A stretch of 64,000 nucleotides of DNA from Erythrobacter sp. (GCA_002695185.1 NZOF01000180.1:16818-80817), one strand, 5' to 3'. Counted from the stretch's first letter, positions 46,572 through 56,058 are shown. Program-made: numbers and translations. Notes: a model not told the origin generated them from the letters alone.

Positions 46572-47591
46572 CTACCATCCTGCGAGTGGACGATAATCGT
46601 GCCGCGACCAGGTGATGGGTTCAGTCGGGGCCGCAGGATTGTTACGCAGCGCCTGAAAAAACGCTGTGGCGACGTGCCATGTTTTTTCCAGTCCGTTTAC
46701 GTGAGTACGCGTGTCCCATGCCTTTTGTCCGCGGTCTAGGACTTTGCGTCCGATCGCTCCGTAAATGTTCGCTGCCGCCAGTACAGCCCAGCGCGAGCGG
46801 AAAGGCAGCTTCTTAGCGCCGAGGCGCGCAGCATCTTCGTGTTTCTGCATCAGCGCGATCATGCGAGGCATGATACTAGCGAGAACGAAGCGGTTCTCCG
46901 GCATCGCGTGCTCGCCCGGCGTCAGCCCCGCTTCCGCGAGCCACTCTGACGGAATGTACACGCGCCCCGCCGCGGCATCTTCCACGACGTCGCGGCTGAT
47001 ATTGGCGATCTGGAACGCGAGGCCAAGATCATTCGCTCGATCGAGCGTCTCACCATCGTCGGATCGCACACCCATGATATGCGCCATCATTATGCCGACA
47101 GCACCGGCGACGTGATAGCAATAGCGCATCATGTCGCGCTCGTTCTTGGGAGCGAAGCCGGTGGCGTCCATCGCGAAGCCGGTGATCACGTCATTCGCCA
47201 TCTCGTAATTGAGATGGCATTCCTTCGCTACGAGGCCGAAAGCGTCGAAAGCAAAATCCGCTGTCGGCTGTTCTTCCAGCGCGCGGCGGGTGAGCACGCG
47301 GATAGCCTGAATGCGATCTTCGGCTTCCTTGGGCGTCCCTTGATCGCCCAGCGGTCCGCCTTTCTCCTGATTATCAGCAATATCGTCACAGCGGCGGCAC
47401 CAAGCGTAGAGCAACCAGCTGCGTTCGCGCGTAGTCTTGTCGAAAAGTTTGGAGGCTGCGGAAAAGCTGTGAGAGCCGACCTCGATCGATTCGAGTGCTT
47501 TCTCAACCAGCGCGTGCCGATCACGCCCGCCGCCCGCCTTTGCATAGGTAGGGCGCAGGTTTTGCGTGGTAAGGGGGCGGGGCTTGTTCAG
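46572..47591 (-). CDS. crtB: Phytoene synthase with apparent CTG start
   Basis: CrtB joins two geranylgeranyl diphosphates into phytoene. The protein has the aspartate-rich CRRCDDIADN and SRDVVEDAAAGRVYIP. The only in-frame ATG/GTG/TTG is a TTG at 47414 inside the conserved LLYAWCRRCDD, which would remove the conserved N-terminus. The frame is open further upstream and codes family-like sequence (KALESIEVGSHSFSAASKLF, then DKTTRERSW). Between the upstream stop and that region the only usable start is CTG (47591-47589), whose CTGA overlaps the stop of the LOG gene, like the ATGA overlap one gene earlier. From CTG the product has 339 residues. Confidence 0.85.
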   Translation of the reverse strand: MNKPRPLTTQNLRPTYAKAGGGRDRHALVEKALESIEVGSHSFSAASKLFDKTTRERSWLLYAWCRRCDDIADNQEKGGPLGDQGTPKEAEDRIQAIRVLTRRALEEQPTADFAFDAFGLVAKECHLNYEMANDVITGFAMDATGFAPKNERDMMRYCYHVAGAVGIMMAHIMGVRSDDGETLDRANDLGLAFQIANISRDVVEDAAAGRVYIPSEWLAEAGLTPGEHAMPENRFVLASIMPRMIALMQKHEDAARLGAKKLPFRSRWAVLAAANIYGAIGRKVLDRGQKAWDTRTHVNGLEKTWHVATAFFQALRNNPAAPTEPITWSRHDYRPLAGW

Positions 47592-48169
47592 AGGTCGGCT
47601 GCCTTCATCTGGAAGATCGGAGTATGCGGCTCATAGCTTTCCATTTTGTCGAGCAACGCACTTAACGTCCCTTCGGCTATGATGATCCCCTGATGCGCCG
47701 GGCGAACGAAACCGACCTCGGCCATCTGACGGTTGAACGCAATAAGGTGATCGTAGAAGCCGAAGGCGTTGAGGAGGCCAACCGGCTTTGTGTGATAACC
47801 CAATTGCGCCCAGCTCACCGCTTCCCAAAGCTCGTCCATTGTACCCACTCCGCCGGGGATAGTAATGAAACCCTCGGAAAGATCGGTGAATTTCTGCTTG
47901 CGTTCGTGCATGCCGCCGACCGTATGAAGTTCCGTGCAATCATGATTGGCGACTTCGCTGTTAGCCAGCGCATCGGGAATCACCCCGATGACTTCACCGC
48001 CAGCTTGCAGGGCGGCGGACGCGACGGCACCCATCAAACCGAGCCGCCCTCCGCCATAGACGACGCCGATGCCGCGCTCGGCCAGGCCGGCTCCCACGTC
48101 GCGTGCCAATTCCATATAGCGCGGGTCTTGGGGTGATGCCGAACCGCAATAGACTGCCAAACGCTTCAT
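47588..48169 (-). CDS. LOG-family (TIGR00730) phosphoribohydrolase
   Basis: The 193-residue Rossmann protein has AVYCGSASPQDPRYMELARD, VVYGGGRLGLMGAVASAAL and PGGVGTMDELWEAVSWAQLG, including the PGGxGTxxE signature of LOG enzymes. These cleave nucleoside 5'-monophosphates, including cytokinin nucleotides. It overlaps the crtI stop by ATGA and its stop overlaps the crtB CTG, so it is inside the carotenoid operon. A carotenoid-specific task is not known; it may simply be carried there. Confidence 0.88.
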   Translation of the reverse strand: MKRLAVYCGSASPQDPRYMELARDVGAGLAERGIGVVYGGGRLGLMGAVASAALQAGGEVIGVIPDALANSEVANHDCTELHTVGGMHERKQKFTDLSEGFITIPGGVGTMDELWEAVSWAQLGYHTKPVGLLNAFGFYDHLIAFNRQMAEVGFVRPAHQGIIIAEGTLSALLDKMESYEPHTPIFQMKAADL

Positions 48170-49722
48170 ACTTCGACTAAATCCTCGACCATCAATCCGG
48201 CAGTTGCTTTTGCACTGCCGACGACGCCGGGAATTCCGGCGCCGGGATGTGTCCCTGCCCCGACCAGGTAGAAATTGTCCACCACATCGTCGCGGTTGTG
48301 CCCGCGGAAAAACGCACTCTGGGTCAACAGCGGCTCAAGGCTGAAGGCGCTGCCCTTGTGCGCATTGAGATCGACGGCAAAATTGCTCGGTGCGTAATGG
48401 AATTTCGTTTTGATCCGCCCGTGTAGTTCGGGAATCAATCGGCGCTCGATTTCGTCGAGAATCCGCTTCTCCAGCACGGGGCCCATCTCATCCCAGTCGA
48501 TCGACAGCTTGCCCATATGGGCTACTGGGACGAGGGCATAGAAAGTGCTCATGCCCTCCGGCGCAACGCTGGGGTCGGTCACGCTGGGGTGGTGAAGATA
48601 GATAGAGAAATCTTCCGGCAGGACGCCGTGATCGTAGATGTCTTCCAGCAAACCTTTGTAGCGGGGGCCGAACAGGATCATGTGATGGGGGATGCCCGGC
48701 CAGGTTCCCTCGATGCCGAAATGCACAACGAACAGGCTTGGCGAGAACTTCTTGCGCGCGAGAGATTTCGAATAGCTCGCGCCGCGTTTGGTGCCCGCCA
48801 GAAGGTCCTTGTAGCTGTGCATGATATCGGCATTGCTGGCGACGGCGTCGAACCGCTGCTTGAAGCCGGATCGAGTTTCTACTTCGCTGGCCTTGTTGCC
48901 GAGCGTATGAACCTGCACGGCGGGATCACCGACACGCATCGTGCCGCCTATCCGTTCGAAATGCGTCACCATCGCTGCGATCAGACGATTGGTGCCGCCT
49001 TTCGCCCACCACACGCCGCCATCCTTTTCCAGCTTGTGTATGAGTGCATAGATGCTGCTCGTCTTCATCGGATTGCCGCCGACGAGCAGAGTGTGGAAGC
49101 TTAACGCCTCGCGCAACTTCTCGTTTTCGACATAGCTCGACACCATCGAGTAGACGCTGCGCCAGGCTTGCTTTTTGGCGAGCGCTGGTGCCGCTTTCAT
49201 CATCGACTTGAAATCGAGGAATGGCACGTGGCCGAGCTTGACGTATCCTTCCTCGTAGACGCCCTCTGCATATTCGAGAAAGCGCTGGTAACCGGCGACA
49301 TCTGCCGAGTTTAGCTCGGCGATTTCGCCGAAGAGCTGCTCTTCGTCGTTGGAATAGTCGAAATTCGTGCCGTCAGGCCAATTGAGCCGATAGAACGGCA
49401 TGACCGGCATGATCTCTATATCCTCGGCCATGTCATGGCCTGTCAGCGCCCAGAGTTCCCGCAGGCAATCGGGATCGGTGATCACCGTGGGGCCGGCATC
49501 GAAGGTGAAGCCGTCTCGCTCCCAGTAGTAGGCGCGCCCGCCTGGCTTGTCCCGTCCTTCGATTACAGTGGTGGCGATCCCGGCCGATTGCAGGCGGATG
49601 GCCAGTGCAAGTCCGCCGAACCCCGATCCGATCACGCAGGCAGTCTTGCCAGTCAATTCTGGAACGGTTGGCGTCTCGGGGAGATCGGCTGCGACCGGAG
49701 GATACGGCGTCTGGGCGTTCAT
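48166..49722 (-). CDS. crtI: Phytoene desaturase
   Basis: This FAD enzyme of 518 residues converts phytoene to lycopene. It has the dinucleotide-binding VIGSGFGGLALAIRLQSAGI near the N-terminus, the GGRAYYWERDGFTFDAGPTV region and the C-terminal bacterial desaturase signature YLVGAGTHPGAGIPGVVGSA. The ATG at 49722 has AAGGAAAG upstream; a long in-frame extension to 49971 overlaps crtY and does not look coding. It is two bases after the crtY stop. It probably associates with the inner membrane. Confidence 0.95.
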   Translation of the reverse strand: MNAQTPYPPVAADLPETPTVPELTGKTACVIGSGFGGLALAIRLQSAGIATTVIEGRDKPGGRAYYWERDGFTFDAGPTVITDPDCLRELWALTGHDMAEDIEIMPVMPFYRLNWPDGTNFDYSNDEEQLFGEIAELNSADVAGYQRFLEYAEGVYEEGYVKLGHVPFLDFKSMMKAAPALAKKQAWRSVYSMVSSYVENEKLREALSFHTLLVGGNPMKTSSIYALIHKLEKDGGVWWAKGGTNRLIAAMVTHFERIGGTMRVGDPAVQVHTLGNKASEVETRSGFKQRFDAVASNADIMHSYKDLLAGTKRGASYSKSLARKKFSPSLFVVHFGIEGTWPGIPHHMILFGPRYKGLLEDIYDHGVLPEDFSIYLHHPSVTDPSVAPEGMSTFYALVPVAHMGKLSIDWDEMGPVLEKRILDEIERRLIPELHGRIKTKFHYAPSNFAVDLNAHKGSAFSLEPLLTQSAFFRGHNRDDVVDNFYLVGAGTHPGAGIPGVVGSAKATAGLMVEDLVEV

Positions 49723-49724
49723 GG

Positions 49725-50906
49725 TCACTTTCCTTGGACGAGCGGAGCGCCCTTGCCAAGCAGCGCCTTCATGGCGCTGAAGATGGGCACGGGCGGTTTT
49801 CCGGTGAGGATGCGCATCTTGTCTAGCGGGGTTGAGCGGGCGGCGTAGAAGCGTTCGATTAGGGGTTCGGGTAATCGGTAAAAGCGCTCGAACACCCGGT
49901 ATCGTTCCTCCGGCTCCGCCGCTTGGAACAGCATCTTGCCAAGTAAGCGGTAATAGGACGTACGGCCCCAATGCGCCTCGGCCCGGTCCGCTACGAATGC
50001 GGGCAGGAGTGACAGATCCGTGCGGGCGGCCTCGGCTATGGCCAGCGCGTTCTCCACCGCGATCGGGAGCGTGTAACTGGTCAGGGGATGAACGAAGCCA
50101 CCGCGCGCGCCTGCCAAGGCAACGCCTGGTATATTGATCGACGCGCGATAGGCTGACAAATCACCGCCGGTAATCACCGGCAGCACGCCGGTCTCTTCGT
50201 GCAGGACTTCCGCGTTCCACCCCTGACTTGCGGAATAGCCGGCTATACGTTCGCGCAGAAGTGCAGCATCAAGCAGCGGGCTGTCGGCGTAATAGGTATC
50301 TTCCACGAATATTTCGTCGTCAGCCAGCGGCAGCAGATAGACGAAACGATATGCGCCTGGCTGCTTTACGGTCGCATCCATGATGACCGGCCGCTCGATC
50401 CCGTGGGGATGGGCTGTGCGAAGGTTTTGACCGAGGAAAACCTGCCAGCCCCCGGTAAGATGCTCGCTCGGCAAGGCATCGCGGCAATCAATCACCGTTC
50501 CGGCTGGAATGTGCTCGCCGCTTGAAAGTGTCAGTCCTTTGGCGCCGAGACTTTCCACCTTCGTACCGGTGCGTATGGCCGATTGAGGCAGTGCGCGCCT
50601 CAGGGTTACGTCGAAATCGCGACTGTCGAGCGAGCGATATTCGCTTTCGAGACTTCGGCTGTAGGCCGGAAAGCGGACCTCGTTACCGCCGGTCCACTGC
50701 ATTTTGCGGAACGGCAGCATGAGTGCGGCGCCGCGGTCATCCAGATCTCCTTCGAACCAGCTCCAGCGGTGATTGCCGCCGAAGCTGTCGCCTGCCTCGA
50801 ACAGGCCAACCGAAAGATGCGGCGCGGCATTGTGTACAGCCAGGGCGATCAGACCGCCGGCAAGCCCGCCGCCGACTATGGCCAGGTCAATTTTGTCAGA
50901 CTGCAT
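49725..50906 (-). CDS. crtY: Lycopene beta-cyclase
   Basis: The 393-residue protein has a Rossmann motif LAIVGGGLAGGLIALAVHN and the cyclase stretch GDSFGGNHRWSWFEGDLDD, with a C-terminal hydrophobic part that binds the membrane. It cyclises both ends of lycopene to give beta-carotene, the precursor of the xanthophylls typical of Erythrobacter. It heads the crtY-crtI-LOG-crtB operon and diverges from a MipA gene across 113 bases. I looked for TGT-N12-ACA (PpsR/CrtJ) sites in that gap and saw none. Confidence 0.93.
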   Translation of the reverse strand: MQSDKIDLAIVGGGLAGGLIALAVHNAAPHLSVGLFEAGDSFGGNHRWSWFEGDLDDRGAALMLPFRKMQWTGGNEVRFPAYSRSLESEYRSLDSRDFDVTLRRALPQSAIRTGTKVESLGAKGLTLSSGEHIPAGTVIDCRDALPSEHLTGGWQVFLGQNLRTAHPHGIERPVIMDATVKQPGAYRFVYLLPLADDEIFVEDTYYADSPLLDAALLRERIAGYSASQGWNAEVLHEETGVLPVITGGDLSAYRASINIPGVALAGARGGFVHPLTSYTLPIAVENALAIAEAARTDLSLLPAFVADRAEAHWGRTSYYRLLGKMLFQAAEPEERYRVFERFYRLPEPLIERFYAARSTPLDKMRILTGKPPVPIFSAMKALLGKGAPLVQGK

Positions 50907-51019
50907 CGAAAATCGGGTTAGAAGGCGCAGGCATTGGCGGCAATGTCCTTTTCTATTACTGCACGCATCCTAGATAGGGCATTCCTGCACCCGCAAAGAA
51001 TAAAATGAGGGAAAATCGA

Positions 51020-51901
51020 ATGATTCGTTTCGCGCCCGCGCTTGCCGCTGCTGCTACCTGTGCGCTGGCCGCGCCTGTCGCTGCCCAGCAGACCGATGTC
51101 TCAACCCCGCGATCTGCCGCCGAGGAGGAAACGGTTTTCGACGGCGACTTTCTAAGCGTCGGTGTCGGCGTCGGTTACAACCCGAGCTATTCGGGAAGCG
51201 ACGATTACAATGTCAACGTCCTACCGATTGTTCAGGGTTCGCTCTGGGGAATAGATATCAATCCACGGCCCGCTGGCCTTGCGCTGGACCTCGTACCCGA
51301 TGCGGCGGAAGGCGTCTCCTTCTCTGCGGGTCCAATGGTTCGTCTGCGCAACGACCGCGTCGATGCGGAAGATATCAATGACGATGTGGTTGCGGCCTAT
51401 GGCGAACTCGATCGCGCGGTCGAGGTCGGCGCTTCGGTCGGGGCGAAATTCCCGCAAGTGCTCAACCCTTTCGACAGCCTGAGCTTCACACTCGACGCGA
51501 CGTGGGATGTTGCCGGGGCGCATGACGGCCGCACGATCAGCCCGTCGGTGACTTATTTTACGCCGGTCAGCCGCGCGACGGCAGCCTCGCTGTCGTTCAG
51601 CACCAGCTTCGTGGATGATGACTTTGCCGACTATTACTATTCGGTGCCAGCCACCAACGCCGCTCTTCCGGCGGAAGACGTATTGCCGGGGTTCGATGCC
51701 GAAGGCGGATTGCAGAGCTACGGTTTCAACCTGCTGCTGGCTCATGATCTGAGCGGCGATCTGACCGATGGCGGTCTCTCACTGGTTGGTATCGCTGGCT
51801 GGACCAAGCTGGTGAATGACGCTGCCGATACCCCGTTCACCAGTATTCGCGGGAATAACGATCAGTATCTTGTCGCGCTTGGAGTAGGGTACACTTTCTA
51901 G
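51020..51901 (+). CDS. MipA/OmpV-family outer-membrane protein
   Basis: The 293-residue protein has a signal peptide MIRFAPALAAAATCALAAPV followed by AAQQ. The mature part has alternating beta strands (for example LSVGVGVGYNPSYSGSDDYN and GINPRPAGLALDL-type DINPRPAGLALDLV) and a C-terminal aromatic residue YTF, typical of outer-membrane barrels. MipA/OmpV proteins have been linked to murein-synthesis scaffolding and to uptake; the role here is open. GAGG sits about 11 bases before the ATG at 51020. An upstream in-frame ATG (51005) is less likely. Confidence 0.85.
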   Translation: MIRFAPALAAAATCALAAPVAAQQTDVSTPRSAAEEETVFDGDFLSVGVGVGYNPSYSGSDDYNVNVLPIVQGSLWGIDINPRPAGLALDLVPDAAEGVSFSAGPMVRLRNDRVDAEDINDDVVAAYGELDRAVEVGASVGAKFPQVLNPFDSLSFTLDATWDVAGAHDGRTISPSVTYFTPVSRATAASLSFSTSFVDDDFADYYYSVPATNAALPAEDVLPGFDAEGGLQSYGFNLLLAHDLSGDLTDGGLSLVGIAGWTKLVNDAADTPFTSIRGNNDQYLVALGVGYTF

Positions 51902-51958
51902 CGGAAAGAACATGCGGGTCCCTTGTCAGCGTGCCGCGGCTGGCGCAGTCATGGCGCG

Positions 51959-52552
51959 ATGACAAGGAACCCGCTCCCTCCATCCCGGCGCGCCTGGATC
52001 GCTACGGCTGTCCTGCTGGCAGCAACACTCGCTATCCTACTGGCGATGGATCGCCCGCTCATCTGCACCTGTGGCCAAATCAAGCTGTGGCATGGCGTGG
52101 TGCAGTCTTCGGGTAACAGCCAACATATTACCGACTGGTACAGCCCAAGCCACTTCATCCACGGGCTGATCATGTATTTCTTCGCCTGGCTGCTGTGGGT
52201 CAGATGGGGCCTGTTCGGCGGACGGCTGGCGAAATGGGCCTTGCCGATCGCCGTCTTTGTCGAAGCCGTCTGGGAGGTGGTCGAGAACACGCCCATGATC
52301 ATCGACCGCTACCGCGAGGTGACGGTCAGCTTCGGCTATGTCGGCGACAGTATCGTCAATTCCATGGCCGATATCGGCTGGATGATGGCTGGATTCCTGA
52401 TCGCCTTTCGCCTGCCCTGGAAAGTCAGTGTCGCAATTGCAGTTCTGTTCGAATTGCTGACGCTCTGGATCATTCGCGACAATCTCACGCTCAATGTCGT
52501 GATGCTGTTCTGGCCGATCGAGGCGATCCGCGAATGGCAGGCGCTGGGCTGA
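51959..52552 (+). CDS. DUF2585 family membrane protein
   Basis: The 197-residue protein has several membrane segments (first AWIATAVLLAATLAILLAMD) and the conserved-looking MDRPLICTCGQIKLWHGVVQ and SHFIHGLIMYFFAWLLW. These match DUF2585, a family common in alphaproteobacteria with no known function. The ATG at 51959 starts just before the first helix. It follows MipA with a 57-base gap and is ended by a hairpin at 52574-52599. Confidence 0.85.
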   Translation: MTRNPLPPSRRAWIATAVLLAATLAILLAMDRPLICTCGQIKLWHGVVQSSGNSQHITDWYSPSHFIHGLIMYFFAWLLWVRWGLFGGRLAKWALPIAVFVEAVWEVVENTPMIIDRYREVTVSFGYVGDSIVNSMADIGWMMAGFLIAFRLPWKVSVAIAVLFELLTLWIIRDNLTLNVVMLFWPIEAIREWQALG

Positions 52553-52573
52553 GATAAAATCTGGTCTAATAGA

Positions 52574-52599
52574 AAAGGGCGACCCGTGGGCCGCCCTTT
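52574..52599. terminator. Bidirectional terminator between DUF2585 and the S9 peptidase
   Basis: AAAGGGCG pairs with CGCCCTTT and inner CCC pairs with GGG, closing a GT loop. The minus-strand reading ends in CTTTTCT, so it should stop the S9 peptidase transcript and probably also the convergent DUF2585 transcript. It is just downstream of the DUF2585 stop and 8 bases beyond the peptidase stop. Confidence 0.8.
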
Positions 52600-52606
52600 C
52601 CGTCAC

Positions 52607-54664
52607 TCAGTCTTCGTCTTTTTCTGCCCCGGTTGTACCGGCCGGAAGGTCCGGTCGGCTGTCGGGCAGCGGTGCGTCCCGATCGCCGGTCTTCAGATAG
52701 GTGTCGAACCAGCGCATCATCCGTAAATTGTAATCATAGCGTGCCGCTGCCTTGGAATTGCCATGGCCTTCGCCCGGATACAGCACGAGGCGCACAGGCA
52801 CATCGGGCTTGCGCACCTTGAGCGAGCGATAGAGCTCATAGCTCTGGCTGGGCGACACGCGCGTATCTTCTTCGCCGTGCATGATCAGCAGCGGCGTATT
52901 GGCCTTGTCGACGTGGTAGATCGGGCTCACTTCGAGCATGCCCTGCCAATCGTCCCAAGGCCATTTGCCGGAATGCACATTGTACATTTCATAAGGAATG
53001 TCGGTCGTGCCGAACTTTGAAATCTGGTTCGAAATGCCGACGAACATCACGCCCGCTGCGAATTCATCGGACAGAGCGGTGGAAGACCATGCCGTGGCAT
53101 AGCCGCCATAGGAACCGCCGGTCACGCCTGTGCGATCGGGATCGGCGATGCCTTCTGCGACAAGCGCGCGCTTCGCATCGACCAGATCGGTGAATTCCGG
53201 ATCGGTATAGTTGCCCGTATGCTGCTTGGAAAATGCAGTGCCATAGCCGGTCGATCCGCGATAGTTCGGGAGGAACACGGCATAGCCGTCGCCCGCGGCG
53301 ACTTGTCCGGGTGAGGAATAACCGGTGATCCAGCCATTGCTGTCATGCGCTTCCGGACCGCCATGCACGCTCAATATCAACGGGGCGCCGCCGCGCGGAG
53401 CGCCGCCGACCGGTTCGATCAGAACGCCTTCCACTTCCTGCCCGTCACGCGCAGTGTAGCGGTAGGTGCGCTGCTTGCCAAAGTCGATTTCGGACAGCCA
53501 CGGATTGTGCTGCGTCCAGCGATTGAAACTGCCGTTGTTCCAGACGAAAAGCTCTGTGGGGTGCATCGGACTGCTGGCTTCGACGGCCAGCGTATTGCCG
53601 CCAGCTTCCACGCTTGACAGGATCAGCGGCCCGCCATCGTGTTCTTCCGCCACGGTGCCATCGGCGTTGTATATGCGCAGTGCGCTTTGTGCGCCCTTGT
53701 GGATCACCACGGCAAGGCGTCCATCGGCAAGCCATTCGGCATCGACTGCGGCTTCCGGCGCACCGGCATTCAGCGCGCGATAGGTGCCGGTCGCCACATC
53801 GACCAGATGCAGCGTGGTATCGGCGGGATCGTTCATGTCCACACCTGCGATCATCGAAAGCTGGCTGCCATCGGGTGACACTTCGATATCGCCAAGTTTG
53901 CCGGGCGTTTCGACCACGCGCAGAACCTTGCCGCTATCAAGGTCCAGGACGTGCGCGCGCTTGGCAGTGTAGGCATCGTCGATCTGCGGCGTGGGCGCGC
54001 TGTCGACCACGGCGGTCTTGCCGCCCGGCGCTATGCGGAAGCCGCTTACGTAACCGGGGATGGTCACCGCCACCGGTTCCGCATCCACCTCCTGCCCCAC
54101 TCTGGCGGAAAAAAGGCGGTTCAAGCGCGCTTCTTCCTCATAGACGATGGCGTTGAAGCCAGCTTCTGCTTCCTTCTCGCGCGCTTCGTCCTTCTCGGCG
54201 GAAGCAAGCATCCAGATACGCGAACCATCAGGTGCCCAGGCGTAAGAGCGCACATTGGCATCCTCGACTGCTGCCAGCTTGCGCTGCGCACCGCCATCGA
54301 CAGGTATTCCCCAGACGGCACGGTCTTCACCTTCGTCTGCCCACACAAAGCTGACCATGCGGCCGTCGGGCGAAAAAGCGATGCCCGAAACGCTGATGTC
54401 ATCGGGCAGAAATTCCCGCGCGTTCATGGGCGCATAGGCCATCTTGAGCTGTTGAGCGAAACTGCCATTCTTGTCGCCATCGGTAATGTCCGGCAGGCTG
54501 GCTGTGGTGTAGGCGATACGGCTGCCATCGGGCGAAACCGCAATGGTCCCGACACTTTCCAGCTTGGCGACATCTTCCGGCGTTATTGGGCGCGCGTGGG
54601 CGGTAGCCGCCATGGAGGTGCCCGCCAGCAAGGTAGCGGCGATGGCGATAGGGCGAAGTTTCAT
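52607..54664 (-). CDS. S9-family prolyl oligopeptidase-like peptidase, secreted
   Basis: The 685-residue protein has a signal peptide (MKLRPIAIAATLLAGTSMAA), a beta-propeller with TolB/PD40-like repeats (IAVSPDGSRIAY, IAFSPDGRMVSFV, IEVSPDGSQLSMI) and a C-terminal alpha/beta hydrolase with VTGGSYGGYATAW (catalytic Ser), then the Asp/His region LIMHGEEDTRVSPSQSYELY and YPGEGHGNSK. It cleaves short peptides, probably at proline or alanine, in the periplasm. The ATG at 54664 has a GGAGAGG ribosome site. It diverges from the amidohydrolase. Confidence 0.9.
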   Translation of the reverse strand: MKLRPIAIAATLLAGTSMAATAHARPITPEDVAKLESVGTIAVSPDGSRIAYTTASLPDITDGDKNGSFAQQLKMAYAPMNAREFLPDDISVSGIAFSPDGRMVSFVWADEGEDRAVWGIPVDGGAQRKLAAVEDANVRSYAWAPDGSRIWMLASAEKDEAREKEAEAGFNAIVYEEEARLNRLFSARVGQEVDAEPVAVTIPGYVSGFRIAPGGKTAVVDSAPTPQIDDAYTAKRAHVLDLDSGKVLRVVETPGKLGDIEVSPDGSQLSMIAGVDMNDPADTTLHLVDVATGTYRALNAGAPEAAVDAEWLADGRLAVVIHKGAQSALRIYNADGTVAEEHDGGPLILSSVEAGGNTLAVEASSPMHPTELFVWNNGSFNRWTQHNPWLSEIDFGKQRTYRYTARDGQEVEGVLIEPVGGAPRGGAPLILSVHGGPEAHDSNGWITGYSSPGQVAAGDGYAVFLPNYRGSTGYGTAFSKQHTGNYTDPEFTDLVDAKRALVAEGIADPDRTGVTGGSYGGYATAWSSTALSDEFAAGVMFVGISNQISKFGTTDIPYEMYNVHSGKWPWDDWQGMLEVSPIYHVDKANTPLLIMHGEEDTRVSPSQSYELYRSLKVRKPDVPVRLVLYPGEGHGNSKAAARYDYNLRMMRWFDTYLKTGDRDAPLPDSRPDLPAGTTGAEKDED

Positions 54665-54786
54665 GGGCGATCCTCTCCAGTTGAATTGCGGGCGCTTTCA
54701 TAACGAGCCAGGCATAAAGGGCAAACCGGGGCTTGTGGGCGACAGGGTGAAGGGGCATCACCGCGCCAGACAGGAGGAGAGATTTG

Positions 54787-56058
54787 ATGCGCGCACTTAC
54801 TCTGGGCCTTGCTGCCACCATGCTCGCCAGCGCGGGCCTTGCTTCGGCAGAGACCACCATCGTCCACGCGGGCCGGATCATCACCGATCCTGCCGCCCCG
54901 CCCATTGAACCCGGCACAGTGACGATTACCGACGGTCGCATCGTGAGCGTAGAGAAGGGCTTGGTGGAGGCCCCAGACAACGCGACCGTGGTCAATCTGG
55001 AAGGAAAGGCCCTTCTTCCCGGGCTGATCGATCTCCACGTTCATTTGACCGGAGACCCCGGCGGCGATTTCTGGCGCGAGGCGGTGGAGCCCGATGAATG
55101 GGGCGTGGTGGTCGGCGTTAAGAATGCCGAAAAAACGCTGAAAGCTGGTTTCACCACGGTGCGGGAGGCAGGCAGCGCGCAGCATACGGCATATTCGCTG
55201 CGCCGCGGAACGGCAGAAGGACTGATCCAGGGGCCGCGCATCATTGCCGCAGGCCCCCCGCTCGCCATCGTGGGCGGTCATGGAGACGTTTCGGGCTTCA
55301 AGCCGGAAATCAATGCGATCCTGTCGAGCGGCTATAGCTGCACCGGCCCGGTCGAATGTGCGGAAAAGGTCCGCCGCGCCAGCCAGAACGGTGCGGATGT
55401 CATCAAGATCACGGCAACCGGCGGTGTCCTCAGCCAGCAGGGCAGGGGACTGGAAGCGCATTTCTCCGATGCCGAGATGATGAGCATTGCCGACACGGCC
55501 CATTCGCTGGGGCTGGATGTCATGGCCCATGCGCACGGCGCGCGCGGGATCGAGGCGGCTGCAAAGGCGGGCATCGATACCATCGAGCATGCGACCTATC
55601 TCGACGAAGCTGCGGCCAAGGCGATGAAGGATAATGGAACGGTATTGGTGCCAACCTTGATGGCTTTTCAGGGTGTAACGGAGCGGCTCGGGCAGGGCGT
55701 ATATACACCCACGGTCGAAACAAAGATCCGCGACGTGGCCGAGATTGCGCGGGTGTTCATGGGCAGGGCTTATCAATGGGGCGTGCCGATCGCTTTCGGC
55801 ACCGATGCAGGCGTCTTCGAACATGGCCGCAACGCTGGCGAATTCGCGCTGATGGTGGAGCAGGGCATGAGCAATCGCGATGCACTTGCCACCGCGACCA
55901 CGAATGCGGCCAAGGTGCTGCATATGGAGAACGAAATCGGCCGTATCGCGCCCGGTTATTCCGCTGACATGATCGCAGTTGGCGGGAATCCGCTGGAAGA
56001 CGTGTCCGTTCTCGAAAATGTCGACTGGGTCATGGTGCGCGGTCGTATTGCACAATAG
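54787..56058 (+). CDS. Secreted amidohydrolase (imidazolonepropionase/Xaa-Pro-dipeptidase-like)
   Basis: The 423-residue protein has a signal peptide ending ASAGLASAE and an amidohydrolase barrel with the metal ligands LIDLHVHLTGDPGG (HxH), a lysine region VIKITATGGVL, MAHAHGARG and IEHATYLDEA, plus the late aspartate in PIAFGTDAGVFEHG. It hydrolyses a cyclic amide or dipeptide, likely in the periplasm. AGGAGGAGAG precedes the ATG at 54787 (a TTG three bases earlier is less likely). It faces the S9 peptidase and is followed by a DUF885 gene, so the block may degrade peptides. Confidence 0.88.
   Translation: MRALTLGLAATMLASAGLASAETTIVHAGRIITDPAAPPIEPGTVTITDGRIVSVEKGLVEAPDNATVVNLEGKALLPGLIDLHVHLTGDPGGDFWREAVEPDEWGVVVGVKNAEKTLKAGFTTVREAGSAQHTAYSLRRGTAEGLIQGPRIIAAGPPLAIVGGHGDVSGFKPEINAILSSGYSCTGPVECAEKVRRASQNGADVIKITATGGVLSQQGRGLEAHFSDAEMMSIADTAHSLGLDVMAHAHGARGIEAAAKAGIDTIEHATYLDEAAAKAMKDNGTVLVPTLMAFQGVTERLGQGVYTPTVETKIRDVAEIARVFMGRAYQWGVPIAFGTDAGVFEHGRNAGEFALMVEQGMSNRDALATATTNAAKVLHMENEIGRIAPGYSADMIAVGGNPLEDVSVLENVDWVMVRGRIAQ

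Noticed and set aside
50907..51019. PpsR/CrtJ (TGT-N12-ACA) site before crtY
   Set aside because: No such spaced motif is present in the 113-base divergent region.
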